A stretch of 64,000 nucleotides of DNA from Eubacterium sp. (lineage in GTDB: Bacteria; Bacillota; Clostridia; Peptostreptococcales; Anaerovoracaceae): assembly GCA_017533915.1 (NCBI GenBank), contig JAFWHX010000015.1:1-64000 (forward strand), in the 5' to 3' direction. Position numbers and translations under genes: made by a program. Shown piece by piece: positions 34,301-41,717 of this stretch (the first letter of the stretch is position 1; every line of letters begins with the position of its first letter). The notes under the pieces are model-generated. The model was not told where the DNA came from and did not search any database. It saw only the letters and a program-made list of their open reading frames with translations.

Positions 34301-34772
34301 CTGCAGCCCTTGCGAATTCGATCGCCTCTTCCTCAGACTCTATAGCCGCGTCCTTACCGGGAACTGTAGGAACACCTACAGAATTCGCGACGAGCTTGGA
34401 CTGGATCTTGTCGCCCAGGCTGTTCATCATTTTAGCCGTAGGGCCAATGAACTCGATACCCTCATCCTCGCACGCCTGCGCGAATACAGGGTTCTCAGCC
34501 AGGAATCCATAACCAGGATGGATAGCGTCTACACCTTTCGCCTTAGCCAGCTTGATGATCTCCGAAATGCTTAAGTAAGCATCCACCGGAGCTTTACCCT
34601 TTCCGATCTGATAGGCCTCATCAGCCATCGTTCTGAAGAGCGCATTCTTGTCCTCCTCAGAGTAGATAGCAACTGTCCTGATTCCGAGCTCACTGCATGC
34701 TCTGAATACTCTGATAGCGATCTCACCACGGTTCGCGACCAGGACCCTCTTGAACTTCTTGATCTTTCCCAT
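31323..34772 (-). CDS. pyc: pyruvate carboxylase
   Basis: This biotin enzyme carboxylates pyruvate to oxaloacetate. The 1149-residue single chain has all parts in order: biotin carboxylase (FKRVLVANRGEIAIRVFRAC, the GGGGRGMR ATP loop, FIEMNPRIQVEHTV), the carboxyltransferase barrel (ITDTTMRDAQQSLMATRMRT, IFDSLNWI, HLHTHDTSGNG), the linking PYC_OADA region and the biotin carrier with AMKM (biotinylated Lys about residue 1114). The start at 34772 follows GTGGAG; a GTG 12 bases upstream is the alternative. It is monocistronic. It supplies oxaloacetate, the source of aspartate for the lysine operon in this window. Confidence 0.98.
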   Translation of the reverse strand: MGKIKKFKRVLVANRGEIAIRVFRACSELGIRTVAIYSEEDKNALFRTMADEAYQIGKGKAPVDAYLSISEIIKLAKAKGVDAIHPGYGFLAENPVFAQACEDEGIEFIGPTAKMMNSLGDKIQSKLVANSVGVPTVPGKDAAIESEEEAIEFARAAGYPVMLKAAEGGGGRGMRVVRDEADIVNEYRNARSESMKAFGSDKIFIEKYLEDPKHIEVQILGDKHGHLVHLFERDCSIQRRHQKVIEFTPALCLTDEQRESICADALKIAGAVNYRSAGTVEFLLDKNGDHYFIEMNPRIQVEHTVSELVTGIDIVQAQIQIAQGYSLDSDVIGINGQEDITQRGYAIQCRVTTEDPANGFMPDTGTIDQYSNGSGFGIRLDGGNGYEGAKIQPFYDSLLVKITAYARTFDDTRRKAIRALRETHIHGVKTNIPFLLNVLNHPTFIKGECDTGFIAANPQLVNIDKVDDKEQKVLSYIGNIVVNETQGKKPHFNVPVYPRVPEEEIAELRGTKQILDEEGPAAVAKWARDQQKLLITDTTMRDAQQSLMATRMRTIDMEKIAPAVAKYGKDFFSLEMWGGATFDTAYRFLKESPWERLETLRKKIPNIMFQMLIRGANAVGYKNYPDNVIREFVKVAAESGIDVFRIFDSLNWIHGMEVALDETLNQNKVAEACMCYTGDILDETRTKYTLDYYVNMAKELQAQGSHILGIKDMSGLLKPMAARVLISELKDNIDIPIHLHTHDTSGNGVATILMAASAGVDIVDAAFNSMSGLTSQPALNSIVAALQNSDRDTLIDPDGIQPISEYWRDVRPVYKDFESDMKTASAEIYKYEIPGGQYSNLQAQVDSFGLGHRINDVKKMYKQVNQMLGDIVKVTPSSKAVGDMAIFMVQNDLTPENIMEKGKGMDFPDSIVSFFEGMMGQPVGGFPEDLQKLVLKDKKPITCRPGELLEDEDFDKIKQGLIKYFDLKGTPQECISYAMYPKVYEDYLNSIKKDGDFRHMGSDIFFHGLEKGETCEITLEEGKKMVIKLTEIHSPGDDGMRELDFEVNGNRRVIKIKDVNVRNANVKAEASRVANEDDPNEVGANIPGNIVKVLVGEGDHINEGDPIAVIEAMKMETNIIATAEGQIKEICVKEGQQVKAGQLVAVIEQ

Positions 34773-34890
34773 TTTCTGCTCCACTTCTCAAAATAAAAAA
34801 GCAATATGTTACAAGCGATAAGAAATAACTGATATATTTACATTCCCTGAGTATATCAGGAATTGTATACGATTGTGTCCCGGATCAGTG

Positions 34891-34919
34891 AAAAAAGCGT
34901 TCAGCAGCTGATCTACGCT
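34891..34919 (-). terminator. terminator after the MscS-like gene
   Basis: On the minus strand AGCGT pairs with ACGCT and CAGC with GCTG inside it, followed by TTTTTC. It begins right at the stop codon of the mechanosensitive channel gene. A weak promoter for pyc (TTCACT, 17 bases, TATACA) may start in its tail. Confidence 0.75.
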
Positions 34920-35738
34920 TTACTTTTCGCTCTCCTGCTCCCCTTCTATCCTCACGTCTACGTGCGGATACGGGATCTCGATACCGTTTTTCTGGAATAC
35001 AGCCTTGACCTGTTCGCCCAGGTAATACTTGGCTTTGAACCTGTTTTCAGTCCGCGTCCAGACCATCATATCCCAGACGATCGCGCTCTCCTCGTAGTCT
35101 CTGACACCGATAACAGGCGCCGGCGAGTCGAGAAGAATATCCCCGTCCTTAACTATATTATTGAGCAAAATCTTTACTTTTTCAAGGTCTGAATTATAGC
35201 TCACCGCGAATTTGCAGTCCACTCTGACAAGGTCATTCTTGGTCCTGTTTATGATGATGGAGTTCACCATTTTGCTGTTCGGGATCGTAATGTCCTGGTT
35301 GCTGAAAGTGTGCATCTTGGTCGTCATGATGTCGATGTAATCAACTATACCGGACACGTCTTCGACCACTATCTCATCCCCTTTTGAGAACGGATGCGTA
35401 AACAGTATGATTATGCCTCCGGCTACGTTGCTGAGGCTGTCTTTCAGCGCCAGTGCAAGTGCGGCTCCTGCAGATGCAAGCACTGCGATGTATGGCGACG
35501 GGTTGATGCCTGCAGCTGTTACCGCTGACAGCCCCACGAGTATCCACAGCAGGATCCTGATCGCTCTTATGATCGCAACGTAAGACGATGGATCCATGCT
35601 CGACTTTATCAGCATCCTGTGGACGATAGTAGTGATGATCCTGATCACTATCGCCCCGATTATCAGAGTGCCGAGTATCGACACTATACCGATCGGTATC
35701 TTGCTATATTTACTGAAATTCTCAAATATCTCATTCAT
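34920..35738 (-). CDS. small-conductance mechanosensitive channel (MscS family)
   Basis: A 272-residue membrane protein that should act as an emergency valve for osmotic shock. It has three N-terminal membrane segments. The third is the pore helix with the Ala/Gly pattern typical of MscS (VLASAGAALALALKDSLSNV). The beta domain follows (FTHPFSKGDEIVVEDVSGIV) and then the alpha/beta C-terminal vestibule. The ATG at 35738 follows AGGGG. It is 30 bases downstream of typA and ends at a terminator, the last gene of the GNAT-to-mscS chain. Confidence 0.93.
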   Translation of the reverse strand: MNEIFENFSKYSKIPIGIVSILGTLIIGAIVIRIITTIVHRMLIKSSMDPSSYVAIIRAIRILLWILVGLSAVTAAGINPSPYIAVLASAGAALALALKDSLSNVAGGIIILFTHPFSKGDEIVVEDVSGIVDYIDIMTTKMHTFSNQDITIPNSKMVNSIIINRTKNDLVRVDCKFAVSYNSDLEKVKILLNNIVKDGDILLDSPAPVIGVRDYEESAIVWDMMVWTRTENRFKAKYYLGEQVKAVFQKNGIEIPYPHVDVRIEGEQESEK

Positions 35739-35768
35739 TTCTCTTTACCCCTGCTGATCCGGCCGGCA

Positions 35769-37640
35769 CTATCTGTCAGCTCTCCTTCTCTCGATCTCAC
35801 GAAGCAGCTTCTTGCGCAGGCGGATGTCATCCGGCGTTACTTCCACGAGCTCGTCATCCGCGATGAATTCGAGCGCTTCTTCCAGAGTGAAATGGCGCGC
35901 AGGCGAAAGGATGATCGCGTCGTCTGAACCTGCGGCTCTCATGTTGCTTACCTTTTTGGCTTTGCACGGGTTGACTTCCATGTCGTCTGAGCGCATGTTC
36001 ATGCCGACGATCATTCCCTCGTACACACGTGTCCCAGGCTCAACGAACATCTGCACACGCTCGCCGATATTGAACAAAGCATAAGGCGTGCATTCGCCTT
36101 CTTCTATCGCGATCGCGACTCCATTCGTCCTGTCAGGGATGAACCCTTTATGCTCCTCGAACGCGAAGAAGCGCCTTTCCATGTGGCCTTCCCCGTGCGT
36201 ATCGTTTATGAATTCAGATCTGTATCCGAGCAGTCCTCTGGTCGGTACATGATATTCTATCTTCTGATAACCGTTCTCGGCGAACATCCTGACCATGAGG
36301 CCCTTCCGCTGATTGAGCTTTGATATAACAGTTCCAGCATACTGATCAGGACATGTCACGATCACCTCTTCTACAGGCTCGAGCTTCCTTCCCTGCTCAT
36401 CTCTATGCATGATGACTTCAGGCTTTGATACCGCAAGCTCATAGCCCTCGCGGCGCATGTTCTCGATAAGGATCGACAGGTGAAGCTCGCCGCGGCCGGA
36501 TACTTTAAAGCAGTCTGTCGTCTCTGTCTCCTCGACGATCAGGCCTACGTTGACCTCCAGCTCTTTGTACAGGCGTTCGCGGATATGGCGCGACGTCACA
36601 TACTTACCTACTTTGCCTGCGAACGGTGATGTGTTGACCATGAAGTTCATGGAAAGTGTCGGTTCTTCGATATGGATCATATCCATAGGATCCGGATTCT
36701 CGATATCTGTTATCGTCTCACCTATCGAGATATCCGCTATACCGGATACCACGACGATATCGCCGCACTCGGCTTCTTTTACAGGAGTACGCTTGAGTCC
36801 GCGGTATACGAAGACCTGATTGATCTTTCTCTGCTCGATCACGCCGTCACCTTTCGCGACTGCAACCGTCTGGGCTTCTTTCAGCGTGCCTTTCGTGATA
36901 CGGCCGATCCCGAGACGTCCGATATAGTCGTCATACGCGAGCGTTGAAACCTGCATCTGGAGCGGCTCTTCGCGAAGATCCGGATACGGCGTGCAATGCT
37001 CGATGATCGTATCGAACAGCGGTGTGATATCAAAGCCTCCAAAGCCTTCAGGTGTATGTCCGAGCTTTCCGCCGTCCGGCGCAAGCAGGACAAGATCTTT
37101 CACTTCTTCAGGATCCCTTACGCAGATCCCCTGACGTGCGATCCCGTACAGGATCGGGAAATCGAGCTGCTCGTCGTTTGCATCGAGATCCATGAAAAGC
37201 TCATACACCTCGTCAACGACTTCGTCGATCCTCGCATCTTTCTTGTCTATCTTATTGATAAGCAGAATAGGATTAAGTCCCTGCTCAAGTGATTTGCTCA
37301 GCACGAACCGTGTCTGCGGCATCGGTCCCTCGCTCGAATCGACGAGAAGGATGACCGTGTCTACAGTCTTCATGATACGCTCAACTTCCGATGAGAAATC
37401 CGCATGTCCCGGCGTGTCGACTATGTTTATCTTCACATCATTATGCATGATAGAACAGTTCTTGGAATAGATGGTGATGCCTCTTTCACGCTCGATCGCA
37501 TCACTGTCCATTACACAGTCCAGCGACTCATCCTCACGGAATACACCACTCTGTTTAAGGAACGCGTCCACCAGCGTCGACTTGCCCGCGTCAACATGCG
37601 CGATAACTGCTATATTTATTATCTTCTGTTTCTCAGCCAT
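35769..37640 (-). CDS. typA: translational GTPase TypA/BipA
   Basis: TypA is a ribosome-binding GTPase of the elongation-factor family, involved in 50S assembly and stress growth. The 623-residue protein has G1 AHVDAGKST, switch RGITIYSKN, DTPGHADFSSEVER, NKIDKKDAR, the EF-G-like domains and the TypA-specific C-terminus (GLLGYRSEFINDTHGEG). The ATG at 37640 follows GCAGGAG. A 36-base gap to the DUF2207 gene and a 30-base gap to mscS suggest one transcript. Confidence 0.98.
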   Translation of the reverse strand: MAEKQKIINIAVIAHVDAGKSTLVDAFLKQSGVFREDESLDCVMDSDAIERERGITIYSKNCSIMHNDVKINIVDTPGHADFSSEVERIMKTVDTVILLVDSSEGPMPQTRFVLSKSLEQGLNPILLINKIDKKDARIDEVVDEVYELFMDLDANDEQLDFPILYGIARQGICVRDPEEVKDLVLLAPDGGKLGHTPEGFGGFDITPLFDTIIEHCTPYPDLREEPLQMQVSTLAYDDYIGRLGIGRITKGTLKEAQTVAVAKGDGVIEQRKINQVFVYRGLKRTPVKEAECGDIVVVSGIADISIGETITDIENPDPMDMIHIEEPTLSMNFMVNTSPFAGKVGKYVTSRHIRERLYKELEVNVGLIVEETETTDCFKVSGRGELHLSILIENMRREGYELAVSKPEVIMHRDEQGRKLEPVEEVIVTCPDQYAGTVISKLNQRKGLMVRMFAENGYQKIEYHVPTRGLLGYRSEFINDTHGEGHMERRFFAFEEHKGFIPDRTNGVAIAIEEGECTPYALFNIGERVQMFVEPGTRVYEGMIVGMNMRSDDMEVNPCKAKKVSNMRAAGSDDAIILSPARHFTLEEALEFIADDELVEVTPDDIRLRKKLLREIERRRADR

Positions 37641-37676
37641 ATAAACTCCTGCTTCTTATAAATACAAATAACAATT

Positions 37677-39773
37677 TTACCAGGCGCCGCCGCCTCCGCC
37701 GCCGAAGCCGCCGCCGCTGAAGCTTCCTCCTCCGAAGCCTCCTCCTGAGAAGCCGCCGCCTCCGGTGAAGAAGCCTCCGGAATCAACTGCATCCGCTATG
37801 TCTGGTATCATCGATGATGCTCTGACAAACTGGTTAGAGCAGCTGTTCATTATATTAGAGTACCAGATCGCCCGGCCAAGGTCAGCGGTCTCTGCGCCTT
37901 CATACCATTCAGGCTGCGGTACTTTCATGTTCTCAAACTTTTTTGCCCATTCTACTGACATGCCCATGACCATAGCATAAGGCATTATGTTATAGTAATA
38001 CTCCGGATTATCACTTGAGAGCGCGACCAGCCTCTGATGCTCTGCAGTCGCGATGAAGTTCCGGAATCCCAGTATCTTACCATACAGCACAGCGTTCTCT
38101 TTCGTGCGGGCCCACATGAATACCTGGAAGAAAATGCCCACAGCAAGCGCGGCAGACGCGACCAGTCCGATAAGCGCTCCGAGCCCCGGATTACTGCCGT
38201 AATATGACGCGGCGCATGAAGCTATTGTGATAAGACCCGCGATGACGCATAAGATAAGTCCTCCAAAGAATTTCCCGATGCTCTCCACTCGTGCCACAGA
38301 GTGGCGGTTGTCATAAGATGACGATATCAGCGCCGTCCCGAACAGAACAAGCAAGAACGGTATCGCAGCGGTGAACAGTCCGAGAAATCTGTAGTTCACA
38401 TAGTTCACGATCAGAATTGGAAGCGGGAGTATCAGCGCGCAGACGAACGCTCCTATGTTCCTCGCTGCTCTTGAGCCGTCTGTGAACATCTTTTTCTTTC
38501 CGTTATCATACATCCCCTGGAGCTCGTCGCGGGCTACACTAACGGCTTCACCAAATTTGTCAGGCAGATCGTCCAGATCTGCGGTCTGCTCAAAGACTTC
38601 TCCTTCTTTTGCGTCCTTTTCGGCTTTGCCAGCGTCCTCATAAGGGAATAGACCGCCGAACAGCCGTACTGCGAACGTCGGCTCTGTGTCAGGGATATCA
38701 CACTTCTTTACGAGCTCGTATTTTTTGCTGCCTCTGGATTTCTCGCGGATCTCCAGATAACCCTTTGATGCGAAATAGATGATCATTGACGACAGATCTT
38801 TGTTGTCGATCCTCCCGTCGACTATATATCCGACTTCTGCCGGAGTGATGTCATCCGGCGGATAGAACTCTACCGGCTTAACTATCGTCGGATCTTTACC
38901 GTTAAGCAGCCAGAGCAGCGCCATCAGAAACGCGAGTATCAATGGGACAAAAAACGCCGTAAAGCCCATCCAGCTTCTGCTGTATACGCCTTTCCAGTAT
39001 CCCTCGGGGAGAGTTGCCTGAAGCGTTATGCCGTAGCCCTGTGGAAGGTCATGTGCTTCGATCTTCATCGTTTTGTAGTCATCACCGAACTCCACTGTAA
39101 AATGCTCAGTATCTGACAGCACATCTATCTGCTCTCCGGCAAGCCCTGTGTACAGCGAGAATGTATTCCAGTCCACCTTCTTTGGGAACGTCACATAGAT
39201 CGTCGAGCTCTCGATCGGGGTATTCCATCCCGTTGGAAGAATATCCGCCGAGACCCAGTCGTAATCATCATCCTCGTCTTTTGTGCACACGAGCTTATAC
39301 TTGATCACATAATCCTTCTCGCCCGTGTAGGTATTATACGGATCGCCGATTCTCAGAATCTGGTTGCCGTATGTACCGTATTCATTCTCACCGGTATAGT
39401 CGAAATCGTCCTCACAGTCTCCTCCGCCTACGCGTATATTTTCGATATTGTAGAACTTTTCCTGTATAGGGATGTAACGGTAGATCCCATGGTGCGGCTC
39501 GAGGAAATCCACGACGATCCTCTCCTCATAGTTCATGACGTGTTTCTCGGTTATATCGATATCCACATCAAAGCTTTTCGTCGTATATGAATCATCGGCT
39601 GCATATACAGCTTCACCGTTTCCGAAAACGGTGCCGCCGCACAGCAATACAGCCAGCAGGATGATCAGAAGCGCCGCAGCGCATCTCTTCATTCTTCCAG
39701 CCATTACAGGAAATGCTCCGGCTGCGCTTGCACGTGCCGGAGCATCGATTGTACATGATCTTACATTAATCAT
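37677..39773 (-). CDS. DUF2207 membrane protein with Gly-rich tail
   Basis: A 698-residue membrane protein of unknown function. It has a signal-like segment (about residues 28-50), an extracellular beta-rich DUF2207 domain (about 60-260, with IYRYIPI and TYTGEKDYVIKYKL), a membrane segment near 270-290, a cytoplasmic region with DITPAEVGYIVDGRID, several further membrane segments, and a C-terminal tail made almost wholly of Gly, Ser and Phe ending in GGGGGGAW. LemA and DUF2207 genes with such tails are found together in many bacteria, and I infer a joint role at the membrane. The start at 39773 follows AGAGG; a Met 23 residues in is possible. Confidence 0.88.
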   Translation of the reverse strand: MINVRSCTIDAPARASAAGAFPVMAGRMKRCAAALLIILLAVLLCGGTVFGNGEAVYAADDSYTTKSFDVDIDITEKHVMNYEERIVVDFLEPHHGIYRYIPIQEKFYNIENIRVGGGDCEDDFDYTGENEYGTYGNQILRIGDPYNTYTGEKDYVIKYKLVCTKDEDDDYDWVSADILPTGWNTPIESSTIYVTFPKKVDWNTFSLYTGLAGEQIDVLSDTEHFTVEFGDDYKTMKIEAHDLPQGYGITLQATLPEGYWKGVYSRSWMGFTAFFVPLILAFLMALLWLLNGKDPTIVKPVEFYPPDDITPAEVGYIVDGRIDNKDLSSMIIYFASKGYLEIREKSRGSKKYELVKKCDIPDTEPTFAVRLFGGLFPYEDAGKAEKDAKEGEVFEQTADLDDLPDKFGEAVSVARDELQGMYDNGKKKMFTDGSRAARNIGAFVCALILPLPILIVNYVNYRFLGLFTAAIPFLLVLFGTALISSSYDNRHSVARVESIGKFFGGLILCVIAGLITIASCAASYYGSNPGLGALIGLVASAALAVGIFFQVFMWARTKENAVLYGKILGFRNFIATAEHQRLVALSSDNPEYYYNIMPYAMVMGMSVEWAKKFENMKVPQPEWYEGAETADLGRAIWYSNIMNSCSNQFVRASSMIPDIADAVDSGGFFTGGGGFSGGGFGGGSFSGGGFGGGGGGAW

Positions 39774-39847
39774 ATATCAGCCTCTTTGACAAAGTGCACA
39801 GGCAGGATCACTAGCCCGCGGCATCTGGCCTGCGGGTCGTGACTCCA

Positions 39848-40402
39848 CTAGAACTGCACCTTTACGTTCTGTCTTTCTTCCTCGCTGTTCACCTCAAACA
39901 TAGGCTTACGGCCAAATCCGAAGAGGTTCGCGATGATGCTGCTCGGGAACATCTCGACTTTATTATTGTATGTCTTGACTGTTGCATTGTAGTATTTACG
40001 TGACTCTGCGATCTCGCCCTCGAGCTTCTGGAGCTGTGACTGGAGATCAAGGAAGTTCGTGTTTGCCTGCAGCTCTGGATATGCTTCAGCGACCGCGAAC
40101 AAAGTCTTCAGTGTCCCGGTGAGCTGATTCTCAGCTTCTGCTCTCTCTTCGACAGTAGTCGCGCTTCCTACCATGCTCCTCGCCTTGACTACCTTCTCGA
40201 AAGTCTCGGACTCGTGCTTTGCGTAGCCCTTTACGGTCTCGACAAGGTTCGGGATGAGGTCGAATCTCTTCTTCAGATAAACGTCCATTGTGGAGTAAGC
40301 TTCTTCACAGTTGTTCTTGGACTTGATGAATCCATTGTAGATCCCGACGAGCCATGCGCCTACGCATATTATCACAGCCAGGATTATCAGTGCTATTACC
40401 AT
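39848..40402 (-). CDS. lemA: LemA family protein
   Basis: A 184-residue protein with one N-terminal membrane segment (VIALIILAVIICVGAWLVGI) and a long helical domain, the LemA form. Recognisable pieces are YNGFIKSKNNCEEAYSTMDV, LKKRFDLIPNLVETVKGYAK, and PELQANTNFLDLQSQL. A strong CAGGAGG precedes the ATG. Its function is unsettled. The 74-base gap to the DUF2207 gene holds a hairpin (CCCGCAGGC/GCCGCGGG) without a T run. Confidence 0.95.
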   Translation of the reverse strand: MVIALIILAVIICVGAWLVGIYNGFIKSKNNCEEAYSTMDVYLKKRFDLIPNLVETVKGYAKHESETFEKVVKARSMVGSATTVEERAEAENQLTGTLKTLFAVAEAYPELQANTNFLDLQSQLQKLEGEIAESRKYYNATVKTYNNKVEMFPSSIIANLFGFGRKPMFEVNSEEERQNVKVQF

Positions 40403-40478
40403 ATCATACCTCCTGTCAGATATTTTTATCTGCCTTATTATACAGATCCGTTCAGCTTCTGGCTTTCGGCCTCTCAGC

Positions 40479-41153
40479 TTACTGGATCCTCCAATCTATC
40501 TCGCCCTCTCCGTTTGCTGAGAGGAATTCATTGGTCCTGGAGAAATAATCTCCTCCGAAGAATCCGTTATATGCGGACAAAGGACTAGGATGCGCGCCTG
40601 TGAGCACCAGATGACGTGAGTTCGTGATCAAAGCCTCCTTGGCTTTTGCCTTTCCTCCCCAGAGTATGAATACCATCGGCTGCTCCCGCTCGTTCAGAAG
40701 CTCTATCACTCTATCTGTGAACTTCTCCCATCCTTTGTTCTGGTGGGAATTAGCTTCGTGAGCACGCACCGTAAGCACCGTATTCAGAAGGAGCACCCCC
40801 TGCTCCGCCCATGGAACCAGATATCCGTTATCCTTAGGCGGCCTCGGTATACCCATATCCTCTTCAAGCTCCTTGAATATGTTCACCAGCGATGGCGGCT
40901 GTTCTACTCCGGGTTTTACCGAGAATGCCATGCCATGTGCCTGTCCCGGCTCGTGGTATGGATCCTGTCCAAGGATCACTGCCCTCACTTTGCTGTAAGA
41001 GGTGTACTTAAGAGCATTGAATATATCATTCATGTCAGGATAGACAGTGCCGTTCCTGTACTCTGTCACAAGAAAAGCTCTAAGCTTCCTGTAGTACTCT
41101 TTATCAAACTCTCCAGCCAGGATATCATCCCAGTCATTACCGATGGTCACCAT
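40479..41153 (-). CDS. ung: uracil-DNA glycosylase
   Basis: Ung removes uracil from DNA and starts base-excision repair. The 224 residues are standard. The water-activating motif [17 protein letters not shown], the uracil-binding strand [29 protein letters not shown] and the minor-groove loop [15 protein letters not shown] are all intact. It lies 35 bases after the GNAT gene and 76 bases before lemA. Confidence 0.98.
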   Translation of the reverse strand: MVTIGNDWDDILAGEFDKEYYRKLRAFLVTEYRNGTVYPDMNDIFNALKYTSYSKVRAVILGQDPYHEPGQAHGMAFSVKPGVEQPPSLVNIFKELEEDMGIPRPPKDNGYLVPWAEQGVLLLNTVLTVRAHEANSHQNKGWEKFTDRVIELLNEREQPMVFILWGGKAKAKEALITNSRHLVLTGAHPSPLSAYNGFFGGDYFSRTNEFLSANGEGEIDWRIQ

Positions 41154-41188
41154 GACTTATCTCTCAGTGCTGCACTCCGTTATCAGTC

Positions 41189-41464
41189 CTACTTGACCAT
41201 GATGTCCTTATATTCTGGATGCTCTTTGAACCACTTCTTAGCAACTTCACAAGTGACGATGGCATTCCTGTTGTTCTCTTTCAGGAAGTCATGACATCTG
41301 ATGAGAAGATCCTCTGCGATGCCCTGGTGTCTGTACTCAGGCTCTACATCTACTGAGTGGATATTAAATGTGTGATCTCCTACTTTAGGAAAATCGATGC
41401 TTGCGATCTCAGCCCTGTTGTCATCAATGATCCAGATCCTTGTGTTGTTGTTTAAGATTTCCAT
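41189..41464 (-). CDS. GNAT family N-acetyltransferase, short
   Basis: A 91-residue protein of the small YjdJ-like GNAT group. It has the acetyl-CoA pyrophosphate loop in VEPEYRHQGIAEDLL, and the end VTCEVAKKWFKEHPEY is typical of these minimal acetyltransferases, whose substrates are unknown. The ATG at 41464 follows CAGGAGGG; the longer frame to 41521 has no ribosome site. It is the first gene of the chain that runs to mscS. Confidence 0.88.
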   Translation of the reverse strand: MEILNNNTRIWIIDDNRAEIASIDFPKVGDHTFNIHSVDVEPEYRHQGIAEDLLIRCHDFLKENNRNAIVTCEVAKKWFKEHPEYKDIMVK

Positions 41465-41562
41465 TCTTTTTCCCTCCTGTAAATATATATCTATTCGCCT
41501 GTTTTCAGCTGCCCGGATCACGTCTCAGAGCACTTTGTCAGGCGACATATTTCGACAAATAA

Positions 41563-41591
41563 ATTATATCTTATTTAGCAATGCTCGGCAA
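41563..41591 (-). promoter_or_regulatory. promoter of the GNAT-ung-lemA chain
   Basis: On the minus strand TTGCCG (41586-41591), a 17-nt spacer and a perfect TATAAT (41563-41568). It lies about 100 bases before the GNAT start. Confidence 0.65.
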
Positions 41592-41613
41592 TATGAAAAG
41601 CCTAAAATACACC

Positions 41614-41653
41614 TAAAAAACACATAGACCCCGGAGCCTGAGCCCCGGGGTCT
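41614..41653 (-). terminator. terminator of the prepilin operon
   Basis: On the minus strand AGACCCCGG and CCGGGGTCT form a strong stem with a second short stem (GGCT region) inside, followed after a few bases by TTTTTT. It closes the operon that begins with the giant surface protein. Confidence 0.82.
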
Positions 41654-41717
41654 TCCATTGCTTTAAATGCTGCTCACCGCCTTGCTGCTTATGAACTGCC
41701 CTTCAGAAATATCTCTG